64,000 bases of DNA from an uncultured Chlorobiaceae bacterium (GTDB lineage: Bacteria > Bacteroidota > Chlorobiia > Chlorobiales > Chlorobiaceae): assembly GCA_903820085.1 (NCBI GenBank), contig CAIJGA010000020.1:36837-100836 (forward strand). Direction: 5' to 3'. This document shows, piece by piece, positions 18,025 to 26,358 of this stretch (its first letter is position 1; each line of letters starts with the position of its first letter). Position numbers and translations under genes: made by a program. The notes under the pieces were generated by a model that was not told the origin of the DNA, made no database searches, and worked only from the letters and a program-made list of their open reading frames with translations.

Positions 18025-18963
18025 ATGATCTACAACATTCTCGTAACAGGCGGCGCAGGCTATCTCGGTTCAACTATGGTTCCAGATCTTCTCAATGCCG
18101 GTCACAAGGTGACGCTCCTCGACAACTTTGCCTTCAAGCAGGCAAGTCTTAATCACGTCTGTTATCATCCAAATTTCTCGGTAGTCAAAGGTGATATTCG
18201 TATTGAAAGTGTTATTGCTCCACTTATAAAGAAGGCGGATGTCATTATTCCTCTTGCAGCACTTGTTGGTGCACCTCTTTGCAGTTTGGATCCTGTTGGC
18301 GCAACAACAATCAACCACGATGCCATAACGCTCATGCTGAAGCATCTTTCCAAAGAGCAGATTGTGCTCATGCCAACAACCAACAGTGCTTACGGAACAG
18401 GTGATGAAAACAATCACTGCACAGAAGAGTCTCCACTGCGTCCCATTTCACAATACGCAATTGAAAAGGTTGGAATTGAAAAAGAATTAATGGAACATCC
18501 GAATGCCATAAGTTTTCGTCTTGCAACAGTGTTCGGCATGTCACCCCGTATGCGCATTGACCTGCTCGTAAACGATTTTACTTATCGTGCCGTGAATGAC
18601 CGTTTTGTTGTTCTCTTCGAAAGTCACTTCAAGCGTAACTATATCCATGTACGTGATGTGTCGCGTGCATTCCAGCATGCTTTGATTAACCATGACAAGA
18701 TGAAAGGCCAAATATTTAATGTTGGACTTTCTGATGCGAATGTTTCCAAGAAAGAGCTTTGTGAGCATATACAGAAGCATATACCAAATTTTATTTTTCT
18801 AGAAGCCCCATTAGGAAAAGACCCAGATCAGCGAAATTACATCGTTTCCAATGCTAAGATTGAGGCTACAGGGTATAAGCCGGAATTTTCTCTTGATCGA
18901 GGGATAGAAGAGCTTATTAAGGGATATACCATGATAAAAAACTCTTTATACGGGAATGTTTAG
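18025..18963 (+). CDS. NAD-dependent nucleotide-sugar epimerase/reductase (extended SDR)
   Basis: A 312-residue extended short-chain dehydrogenase with the cofactor loop TGGAGYLG (8-15) and the catalytic pair Y144/K148 in QYAIEK. The SAYG strand and a NYIHVRDVSRAF block are typical of the family. It ends the first transketolase/heptose module and could reduce or epimerise the keto sugar made by the upstream enzymes, as DmhB- or YerF-type proteins do. I chose the ATG at 18025; an in-frame TTG at 18001 also exists. About 260 bp of A+T-rich sequence without a gene follows. Confidence 0.85.
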   Translation: MIYNILVTGGAGYLGSTMVPDLLNAGHKVTLLDNFAFKQASLNHVCYHPNFSVVKGDIRIESVIAPLIKKADVIIPLAALVGAPLCSLDPVGATTINHDAITLMLKHLSKEQIVLMPTTNSAYGTGDENNHCTEESPLRPISQYAIEKVGIEKELMEHPNAISFRLATVFGMSPRMRIDLLVNDFTYRAVNDRFVVLFESHFKRNYIHVRDVSRAFQHALINHDKMKGQIFNVGLSDANVSKKELCEHIQKHIPNFIFLEAPLGKDPDQRNYIVSNAKIEATGYKPEFSLDRGIEELIKGYTMIKNSLYGNV

Positions 18964-19221
18964 TCAAAGTTGGATTAAGTGCTCATCAAAAAGTAATTCC
19001 CTAATACATCCAAAAACCAGCCAAGTCATTGCGGAAATCTTACTTCGTGAGTTGTGGAATTTCTTGTCTTGAATTCCATCAATTTATATTACTAACTCGT
19101 TCTTATCCTACAGAATTATTTCTAGCGCTTGGCTTATAGTATAAAAAATATTTGCTTGCGCTATAGTCGCAAACTTGAAACAATCTTAATCTTTAACGTA
19201 AAATAAAGTCAGAGCCTAATT

Positions 19222-20187
19222 ATGAAGGATTTTGTTTTTGATTTAGACAGAAAGTCTCCAGAAATCCCTGCCATTTCAGTGATTTGTATTAATAAAAACC
19301 ATTCTGATTATATTGAGGACACTATTTTATCTGTGCTATCACAAAATTATTCTGATTTTGAATTTATCATAGCCGATGGAGGGTCAGAAGACTCCTCATT
19401 AGATGTTATTAATAAGTATAAGTTCATTAGATTAGTTTCCGGGAAAGATTCGTCGCGAGGAGAGGGTTTAAATCGTGCATTGCAAGTTGCACGTGGTCGC
19501 TATGCGATGGTGACAACATCTACGGATGGATATTTATCACGAGAGTGGTTTAAGAGCGCAGCTTCTGTTTTGGACAAAGATCCCCAAATATCCTTGGTAT
19601 TTGGCGCTAGTGTATCTATGAGCCATGACGGAGTATTAGGAGCCGTCACTTTTCCTAAAAAATTCCCGGTCTATCGGCCCCTAAAGAAAGAGAAATGGTC
19701 TTTAATGTGGCTTATGAAGGGGATATCAAAGTCCTATTATCCGGAGCTAAATTATTGCGTGCGAATGGATATATTCCGGAAATTAATGGGGTCGAGCTCT
19801 GAGTTCCCGGAGTTAAACAAGATTGATCCTATTTTGAGATTTCATTTTGAATTTAATAGATTAGGCTATATTCCATATTATCTCCCAATATTGGCCAATT
19901 ATGGGCGGACTCATAATAATCAAGAACAATATAGCGAAAGCAATAACAGTTTTGTACGTATCTATGATAAATCATGGAAAAAGTATCGCAAATCAATAGT
20001 CTTAGGACATTCTGTACACTGTATTCGAGAATCCGGCGGGAAGATTATTACCCAAGGTCGTCAACATCCCCGACTGATGCGAATCTGCTTGATTTGGGAT
20101 ATGTTCATAATTAAACCGTTGGTTATAAACCCTATTATTTATACTAAATGGCTTCTTAAAAAGGTTTTTCGTTTGTTTAAGCGTTAA
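19222..20187 (+). CDS. Glycosyltransferase family 2
   Basis: A 321-residue GT-A fold glycosyltransferase: SVICINKNHSDYIEDTI at the start, then the IIADGGSEDSS motif. In place of a plain DxD it has TTSTDGYLS near residue 100. The C-terminal 20 residues are Lys/Arg-rich and hydrophobic, suggesting membrane association. Base composition is markedly A+T-rich compared with genes before 18 kb, which hints at transfer. It would add one sugar to the lipid-linked repeat; donor and acceptor are unknown. Confidence 0.85.
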   Translation: MKDFVFDLDRKSPEIPAISVICINKNHSDYIEDTILSVLSQNYSDFEFIIADGGSEDSSLDVINKYKFIRLVSGKDSSRGEGLNRALQVARGRYAMVTTSTDGYLSREWFKSAASVLDKDPQISLVFGASVSMSHDGVLGAVTFPKKFPVYRPLKKEKWSLMWLMKGISKSYYPELNYCVRMDIFRKLMGSSSEFPELNKIDPILRFHFEFNRLGYIPYYLPILANYGRTHNNQEQYSESNNSFVRIYDKSWKKYRKSIVLGHSVHCIRESGGKIITQGRQHPRLMRICLIWDMFIIKPLVINPIIYTKWLLKKVFRLFKR

Positions 20188-20295
20188 TTTAAGCTGCTAC
20201 TTCAAAATGAGTTTGCGAGCGACAATCAATTTTGAAAATTATTATTATCTTTTTAGACAGGACCGTTTAATTCATTAAACCCTAATGGGCTTTAT

Positions 20296-21090
20296 ATGCG
20301 ACTTAAGGAATTCATGGTCAAACTTCACTGGCTCCTTTCTAGCCAATTCGGTCTTGATTTTCAAATCTTCTTGCGTTCAATTCGCGGTTTGCCTTTTTAT
20401 ATAAGTGACCTGACTGTATTCCGTAAAGGTTTCATAGGTACCATGAAGTTCAAGCCTTGTCTGCATGATCGCTGTGAAGAAGGCGGTGCGACCAAGAGTG
20501 AATACTTCTGGCAAGACCTGCTGGTGGCACGTGCCATTCATGCGGCAAAGCCCATCAAGCATGTAGATATCGGTTCGAGGGTGGACGGTTTCGTGGCGCA
20601 TGTGGCAAGCTTTAGAGACATCGAAGTTTTTGATGTGCGACCCATCAGTACAGCAGTGCCGGGTGTAGTATTTCGGCAGGCTGATCTGAGTAATTCAGCC
20701 TCATTGCCGGCTAATACAGGAGGGGGGTATTGTGACTCGCTTTCCTGCCTGCATGCTATCGAACACTTTGGGCTGGGTCGGTATGGCGATCCGGTCAACC
20801 CTCAAGGCTATCAGCGCGGCATTGCCAATATGGCGCAATTACTGCAACCGGGTGGCACATTTTACCTATCAACGCCTATTGGACAGGAGCGTGTTGAGTT
20901 CAACGCCAACTGGGTGTTTGATCCGCGCAGCATCGTGCGCTGTGCCAAGGCCGCTGACCTGACGCTGCAAAAACTGACTGTTATCACTTCTGAGTACCGT
21001 CAGCAAGAATCAGCATTCGATGATTCCACACTTGCTAATCTGGCATTGCAGCACTACCAACTTGGTCTTTTTATTTTTACAAAAAACTAA
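20296..21090 (+). CDS. DUF268-like, methyltransferase-like protein
   Basis: A 264-residue protein resembling the DUF268 family, found in bacterial glycan loci. After an unconserved N-terminus it has KHVDIGSRVDGFVAHVA, then DVRPI and AIEHFGLGRYGDP, then LLQPGGTFYLSTPIG. The order DIGS...AIEHF...PGG is that of a Rossmann-like class I methyltransferase fold, but the glycine loop is atypical. The product may modify a sugar. A methyltransferase gene follows after 3 bp, so the two are likely co-translated. Confidence 0.75.
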   Translation: MRLKEFMVKLHWLLSSQFGLDFQIFLRSIRGLPFYISDLTVFRKGFIGTMKFKPCLHDRCEEGGATKSEYFWQDLLVARAIHAAKPIKHVDIGSRVDGFVAHVASFRDIEVFDVRPISTAVPGVVFRQADLSNSASLPANTGGGYCDSLSCLHAIEHFGLGRYGDPVNPQGYQRGIANMAQLLQPGGTFYLSTPIGQERVEFNANWVFDPRSIVRCAKAADLTLQKLTVITSEYRQQESAFDDSTLANLALQHYQLGLFIFTKN

Positions 21091-21093
21091 TTC

Positions 21094-21783
21094 ATGTTCA
21101 ATAAAAATATCAATGAACTCAATAGACAGAAATGGCTGAAGAAGACTTTAGCGGATATACCGCAAGGTTTGCGCATTCTTGACGCTGGAGCAGGAGAACT
21201 GAAAAATCAGAAGCTCTGTGGTCACCTGCACTATACCAGTCAAGATTTTAACCAATATACGGGGAGGGGGCTGGCAGAGGGATTGCAAACCGGTCGGTGG
21301 GACACCAGTCGCATTGACTTGGTCAGTGATATCACGGCAATTCCCGCACCAAATGGCAGTTTCGATGCCATTCTCTGTAGCGAAGTTCTTGAACACATCC
21401 CGGAACCAACCCATGCGCTCGATGAATTTCTGCGGCTCCTCAAACCTGGAGGGATGTTGATTCTTACAGCACCGTTTGCATCATTGGTTCATATGGCTCC
21501 TTATCATTATTGTACCGGATTTTCCCGTTACTGGTATGAGCATCATCTCACCTGTCGTGGATTTAAAATTAAGGAACTTACCCCCAACGGGGATTGGTTC
21601 GCGTACACCGAGCAGGAAATAACCCGCCTTGGCGGTCTGGAGCGCCAAGGCGGCAACTGGAGTTGGCCTTTCGCTTATGCTTATTCGCTGTTGGGTGTGC
21701 TTTATTTCAAACTTAGAAGCAAAAATCGAGCTGAAGATTTGGCTTGTTTTGGCTGGCATTGTGTGGCGGAGAAATGCCAGTAA
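21094..21783 (+). CDS. Class I SAM-dependent methyltransferase
   Basis: A 229-residue methyltransferase with motif I ILDAGAGE (29-36), an acidic strand YTSQDF, and CSEVLEHIPEP followed by LLKPGGMLILTAP (motifs II/III). It has no membrane segment. It starts 3 bp after the DUF268-like gene. In this setting it most likely O- or N-methylates a sugar of the repeat unit; the acceptor cannot be deduced. Confidence 0.88.
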   Translation: MFNKNINELNRQKWLKKTLADIPQGLRILDAGAGELKNQKLCGHLHYTSQDFNQYTGRGLAEGLQTGRWDTSRIDLVSDITAIPAPNGSFDAILCSEVLEHIPEPTHALDEFLRLLKPGGMLILTAPFASLVHMAPYHYCTGFSRYWYEHHLTCRGFKIKELTPNGDWFAYTEQEITRLGGLERQGGNWSWPFAYAYSLLGVLYFKLRSKNRAEDLACFGWHCVAEKCQ

Positions 21784-21929
21784 TATTGTAACAATGATGC
21801 CGTTGAATAATCAGGAAACCATAAATGAAAAATACAATTAAATCTATTATCTAACGATTATGAGGCTGTTGTGTGGGTTATTATAGTGCGGGAATTACCG
21901 GATCAAATGATATCTCCAATTTTTTTTAG

Positions 21930-23039
21930 ATGAGCTCTAAAATACCCGAAACCGTATTTTTTATATACATAACTATTCTTGGATGCGCAAGTATATTTGC
22001 TTTCTATTCGCGGATATCCAAAGGGCTTAATAAGTTATTGTATTTATCCTTAAGTATTCCGCTAATACTATTTACGGCATTTCGCCCTATGGGGTTAATG
22101 CGTGATGATAGTTGGTATGCAATGACTATACCTGCAATACAATCTTATTCTTTAACTGAAAAGGTTTTTTCTCTTAGAGACCCTCTGTGGTATTTGATGG
22201 CTTATTTGATAACCAAAATATCTGAAAACGTCGAGGTGCTTTTATATTTCGCAGGGGCGATTCTTTTTGTCAAATTACTGATTTTGTATAAAACAGCAGG
22301 CACAAATAGACTGCTGGCGCTATTTGTGTACGCTTGCGTTTTTTGGCAATTGCATGATTTGACCCAATTTCGTGTAAGTATTAGTGTGTTGATGTTTATG
22401 ATGTTTTTTTATTTTATCAAATTTGATAGAATGAAAACTGCCAAGTCGTTTTTAGTTTTGTCTGCTTTTTTTCATAGTCAAGCCTTGCTAAACTTTCTTT
22501 TTCTTATTAATACCAGGGTTATAAAAAAAAAATTGTTTACAATAATGGTTTGCTGTTTTTTATTAGCGACTGCAATTGGCCTTATAGTTAATAGTTATAT
22601 GATTAAGTTATTGAGTTTTTTTGCTTTCGGTGATGAAAATTCTAATCAAATTGCACGTACATTAAATGCATACCAACAATTTCTTGCCCAAGGAGTTTAC
22701 TCAAACACATTGAGATTGCCTTTAATACTGCTTTCTTCCTCAATTATTTATTTGTTTGTAATTAATGCTATTGATAAAATAATATACTTGCAGCCTATTA
22801 ACCAGCAAGCGGTTAAGTCAATAATTTTTGCGGTAATGTTATCTTGGCTGTTCGCATCTATTTCCGATATACAGGTAAGGTTTTATGAATACTATTTTGT
22901 TGGTGGATTATTTTTAATTGAGAGTGTTAAAAGCAGGGTTGCTTATAACTCGTATTTAATGCTGGCAATTCTGTATTTTGCTAAACTAAATATATTATGG
23001 AATGTATGGGATATAGATATGCTTAATTCTTTGTTTTAA
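21930..23039 (+). CDS. EpsG-like polysaccharide polymerase (Wzy candidate)
   Basis: A 369-residue polytopic membrane protein with about ten hydrophobic segments. The pattern FRPMGLMRDDSWY near residues 52-64, then DPLWYLMAYLI and FHSQALLNF with His, is that of the EpsG family, which includes Wzy-type polymerases. The strongly A+T-rich composition is usual for wzy genes. It is the only obvious polymerase in the window and would join repeat units on the periplasmic side, with length set by the Wzz-like protein at 8400. Confidence 0.8.
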   Translation: MSSKIPETVFFIYITILGCASIFAFYSRISKGLNKLLYLSLSIPLILFTAFRPMGLMRDDSWYAMTIPAIQSYSLTEKVFSLRDPLWYLMAYLITKISENVEVLLYFAGAILFVKLLILYKTAGTNRLLALFVYACVFWQLHDLTQFRVSISVLMFMMFFYFIKFDRMKTAKSFLVLSAFFHSQALLNFLFLINTRVIKKKLFTIMVCCFLLATAIGLIVNSYMIKLLSFFAFGDENSNQIARTLNAYQQFLAQGVYSNTLRLPLILLSSSIIYLFVINAIDKIIYLQPINQQAVKSIIFAVMLSWLFASISDIQVRFYEYYFVGGLFLIESVKSRVAYNSYLMLAILYFAKLNILWNVWDIDMLNSLF

Positions 23040-23071
23040 GGATATTACTGAAGTTATGGTCTGCTACGTAT

Positions 23072-24004
23072 GTGCCCAAATACAAGATTGAAATGAGCCA
23101 AAGTTTGCATCCAGCACCACCAAAAATAATTTGCCGTATCTTTGGCGGTCTTGGTAACCAGTTGTTTTGCTACGCTTCTGCGCGTCGGTTGGCACTGACC
23201 AATAATGCCGAACTGGTAGTTGATGATGTTAGTGGTTTTGCGTATGACGATATTTACCAACGTCACTACCAGCTCGATCACTTCAATATTACTTGCAGAA
23301 AGGCCACTGCGACGGAGCGTCTGGAGCCCTTCTCTCGTGTGCGGCGCTACTTAAAGCGCAAATGGAGCCAGCGTCTGACTTTTGCGCGACGCACTTACCA
23401 GATGCAAGAGGGTATCGACTTTGACCCGCGCATGCTGCACTTTAAGCCGCAAGGCACCGTCTATCTGGAGGGATATTGGCAAAGCGAAGATTACTTTAAG
23501 GATGTGGCGAATACGCTGCGCCAGGAGCTCAAAATCAAACAGCCTCCCGATGTGACCAATTTTGCTATGGCAGCACATATACGAAGTTGCAAGGCGGTGG
23601 CGGTGCATGTGCGCTTTTTTGATAATCCTCTGGCTAGCGGCATCAACAACGCCCCGGGCGATTATTACAGCCGCGCCGTTGAAACCATGGAGCGCCTTGT
23701 GCCGCATGCACATTACTTTATCTTCTCCGACCAGCCCGATTCCGCCCGTGCCCGTATCCCCTTGCCCGACGTTCGTGTTACGCTGGTGAAGCATAACCAA
23801 GGCGATGAACACGCATACGCCGACTTGTGGCTGATGACACTCTGCCAGCACTTCATCATCGCGAACAGCACCTTCAGTTGGTGGGGCGCTTGGCTGGCAG
23901 CCCAACCAGCCAAGCAGGTAATAGCACCCGGGTTTGAAATGCGCCAAGGCAAAATGTGGTGGGGCTTTAAAGGGTTATTGCCGCAAGAGTGGATTAAGTT
24001 ATGA
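23072..24004 (+). CDS. GT11 (alpha-1,2-fucosyltransferase-like) glycosyltransferase
   Basis: A 310-residue GT11-family protein. The N-terminal FGGLGNQLFCYASARR and the C-terminal NSTFSWWGAWLA are diagnostic. The middle motif, normally HxRRGD, reads VHVRFFDNP (near 178), so the second Arg and the Gly are lost. This could change donor use. Known members transfer L-fucose from GDP-fucose. No GDP-fucose synthase is seen in this window and the gmd gene at 62529 is frameshifted, so the donor may come from elsewhere or differ. The start is GTG at 23072 or ATG at 23093. Confidence 0.85.
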   Translation: MPKYKIEMSQSLHPAPPKIICRIFGGLGNQLFCYASARRLALTNNAELVVDDVSGFAYDDIYQRHYQLDHFNITCRKATATERLEPFSRVRRYLKRKWSQRLTFARRTYQMQEGIDFDPRMLHFKPQGTVYLEGYWQSEDYFKDVANTLRQELKIKQPPDVTNFAMAAHIRSCKAVAVHVRFFDNPLASGINNAPGDYYSRAVETMERLVPHAHYFIFSDQPDSARARIPLPDVRVTLVKHNQGDEHAYADLWLMTLCQHFIIANSTFSWWGAWLAAQPAKQVIAPGFEMRQGKMWWGFKGLLPQEWIKL

Positions 24005-24017
24005 AGATGCAATCAAG

Positions 24018-25070
24018 ATGAAAATATTAGTGGTGGGGGATGGGCATTCAGCAATCCATGAGGTGGCAGTGGTTGATGCTTTCAAAAAGTTGGGTCACCA
24101 AGTTGAAGCGTTTTATTGGCAGAACTACTTCAATTCGCAAAACTCTGTGGAGCGCCTGTGGCAGCGTATTCAAAACAAGTTTCTTATCGGCCCAACCCTA
24201 AACGAAGTAAATACAGGCTTACTTAATACCGCAGAAAAGTTTAATCCAAAGCTGATATTTATTTATCGCGGCACGCATATCTACCCGGAGACAATCACAG
24301 CGATTAAGCAAAAGCTTCCCGACTGCGTGGTGTACGGCTATAACAATGACGATCCCTTTGCCGATGGTCACCCCACTTGGCTTTGGCGACACTTTGTTAA
24401 AAGTTTGCCGAAGTATGATATGGTTTTTGCATTTCGAAAACATAATATCGCAGAATATTTTGTGTATGGTGCACAAAAAGTTGAGCTTTTAATGCATTGG
24501 TTTATACCGGAAGTTCATAAACAAAAAACACAAGACAAGCTGAATAAAAAAATATACGATGTGGTTTTTGTTGGTCATTATGAAAATGATGATAGAGTAA
24601 ACTACTTAAAAAAAATTGCTGAGAGTAAGTATATGTTTGGTCTTTTTGGCCCCGATTGGTCATTGTCTCCTAAATATGATTGGTTAAATGAGTATCAACC
24701 CGTACTGCCGGTCCGAGGTGACTTATATCGTGAAACAATATGTTCTTCTAATATTGCGCTTTGTTTTTTCTCTAAGCTAAATCGAGATACTTACACAACA
24801 CGTTGTTTTGAAATTCCTGCTATGGGTGTTTTTATGCTTTCCCAACACTCTGAAGATTTAGAAGGTTTATTTGAGGATGGGGTTGACGCGGTATTCTTTC
24901 GGAATCCGGATGATATGATGGAAAAGATAGACTACTACACACGTAATAATAAGTTACGGGAGCAAATTGCCGTGAGCGGTATGAACCGGGTCATCCGTGA
25001 TAAACATGATATTATTTCTCGTATGGATTATGTTCTAAGTTTTATTGAAAAGGCAAGAGATAAAAAATGA
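24018..25070 (+). CDS. CgeB-like glycosyltransferase
   Basis: A 350-residue protein resembling the CgeB/GT1-type family. It starts KILVVGDGHSAIHE, has VYGYNNDDPFADGHPTW near 115 and the C-terminal donor-site block CFEIPAMGVFMLSQHSEDLE with GLFEDGVDAVFF. I start at the ATG at 24018, because the open frame further upstream only overlaps the GT11 gene. Its stop overlaps a 38-codon ORF as ATGA. The second half is more A+T-rich than the first. Confidence 0.8.
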   Translation: MKILVVGDGHSAIHEVAVVDAFKKLGHQVEAFYWQNYFNSQNSVERLWQRIQNKFLIGPTLNEVNTGLLNTAEKFNPKLIFIYRGTHIYPETITAIKQKLPDCVVYGYNNDDPFADGHPTWLWRHFVKSLPKYDMVFAFRKHNIAEYFVYGAQKVELLMHWFIPEVHKQKTQDKLNKKIYDVVFVGHYENDDRVNYLKKIAESKYMFGLFGPDWSLSPKYDWLNEYQPVLPVRGDLYRETICSSNIALCFFSKLNRDTYTTRCFEIPAMGVFMLSQHSEDLEGLFEDGVDAVFFRNPDDMMEKIDYYTRNNKLREQIAVSGMNRVIRDKHDIISRMDYVLSFIEKARDKK

Positions 25071-25183
25071 ACATACTAAAGGAAAAAATAGCTTGGTCGC
25101 TTCGTCGAATTCTCTTGAATAATGCCCAATACAAAACAGAACGTAATATTTTCCAAATGAATTCAAATATGAGCTTTTATTGA
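25067..25183 (+). CDS. Small 38-codon ORF between two glycosyltransferases
   Basis: This short ORF begins in an ATGA overlap with the CgeB-like gene and ends in a TGATG overlap with the next glycosyltransferase, so it bridges the two with no spare bases. The predicted peptide is basic (KEKIAWSLRRILL) and could form an amphipathic helix. I recognise no family. It may be a true small protein, a device that couples translation of its neighbours, or the shrunken remnant of a lost gene. Too little sequence is present to decide. Confidence 0.4.
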   Translation: MNILKEKIAWSLRRILLNNAQYKTERNIFQMNSNMSFY

Positions 25184-26208
25184 TGAGCGCCCCTTTCCTC
25201 TCTATCTGTATTCCAAGTTACAACAGACCCCAGCAATTAGGGGAATTGCTATCGTCTATCGATTGCAAGCCAGCAGATATTGAGATTGTTATTTGCGAAG
25301 ATCTTGCTCCTAAGCGGCTTGAGGTGCGGGCTATTGCCAATGCGTTTACAAAAGCCTCTGCATACCCTACTCATTACCACGAGAATACGATTAATAGGGG
25401 CTTTGATGGTAATTTACGCCGATTGGTTGAATGCGCCACCGCTGAATACATCATGTTCATGGGCGATGACGATCTGTTTGTGTCCGGTGCTTTAAATAAG
25501 TTTATTGAATTTCTTAAACAAAATCGCGACAAGCCCTATGTGCTCCGCTCATATTTGACAAAGCACCCTGATGGGCGTACAGAGTATTTTCGCTACCTCC
25601 CAAAAACCACACTATTGCCACATAGCGAAGCAATGGTTGCCTGGTTGTTCAAGCGTAGCGTAACTATTTGTGGGTTTACCATCTCAAGGGTAGAGGCGCT
25701 GAAATATGCGACCGCCGACTTGGATGGCACACTGCTCTATCAGGTCTATCTAATGGCGCAGGTGTGCTTGGGGCACGATACGGTTTATTGCGATATTCCG
25801 GTGGTGCATGCAGTGCAATCCTTTCGGGAAGACAAGCCAATGTTTGGTGCGTCTGAGGCAGAAAAAAGCCGGTATACAGCGGGCAGTGTATCACATGACA
25901 ATTCGATTAACTTTACTAAAGCTTATTTTGAGGTAACGGCGTATCTGGACAAGCAGAATGGCACAAATTTAACCAAGCTTGTTCGTATTGATCTTTCAAA
26001 GTATTCATATCCGTTTCTTTCGATACAGCGCAAACGTGGCATACCTTCTTTTTTGCGTTACGCCAAAAGATTGGAGACTGAAGCAGGTTTTGGTTGTACG
26101 GCCTATTACTACCTTTACAAATGGGCGTTGGTACTCTTTGGCGAGACGGTTTGCGATAGATTCATTGTCCGTATAAAACGCGCTGTCGGGCATACACCTA
26201 ATTATTAA
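25183..26208 (+). CDS. Glycosyltransferase family 2
   Basis: A 341-residue GT-A enzyme. It begins FLSICIPSYNRPQQL, has INRGFDGNLRRLV and the metal-binding triple Asp in FMGDDDLF near residue 95. The ATG at 25183 shares a base with the preceding stop (TGATG); a TTG one codon earlier is unlikely. The C-terminal 90 residues contain a Tyr-rich hydrophobic stretch. It is probably one of the transferases assembling the repeat unit; the sugar is unknown. Confidence 0.88.
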   Translation: MSAPFLSICIPSYNRPQQLGELLSSIDCKPADIEIVICEDLAPKRLEVRAIANAFTKASAYPTHYHENTINRGFDGNLRRLVECATAEYIMFMGDDDLFVSGALNKFIEFLKQNRDKPYVLRSYLTKHPDGRTEYFRYLPKTTLLPHSEAMVAWLFKRSVTICGFTISRVEALKYATADLDGTLLYQVYLMAQVCLGHDTVYCDIPVVHAVQSFREDKPMFGASEAEKSRYTAGSVSHDNSINFTKAYFEVTAYLDKQNGTNLTKLVRIDLSKYSYPFLSIQRKRGIPSFLRYAKRLETEAGFGCTAYYYLYKWALVLFGETVCDRFIVRIKRAVGHTPNY

Positions 26209-26211
26209 TAG

Positions 26212-26358
26212 ACATATTCCGTGGGTTATGTACCGGGGGAGCGTTGCTGTAGATTCCAGTCTCATTACCGCTATGGCAGTGCGCATTTCCTGCAAGGTGG
26301 AGAACTTTGCTATTCAGTTGAAGAACTCAGCGTAGAGTGGATAGAGCTGATTAAGTGA
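26212..26358 (+). pseudogene. Possible small remnant ORF
   Basis: A frame open from 26212, with a GTG at 26221, encodes about 45 residues ending in VEWIELIK. Its stop overlaps the next GTG start as GTGA. I recognise no family. The precise overlap hints at a gene tail left after a deletion or at a translational-coupling leader. It could also be chance. Confidence 0.25.

Noticed and set aside
23351..23947. A 198-codon minus-strand ORF inside the GT11 gene
   Set aside because: Antisense to clear GT11 motifs; considered a shadow.
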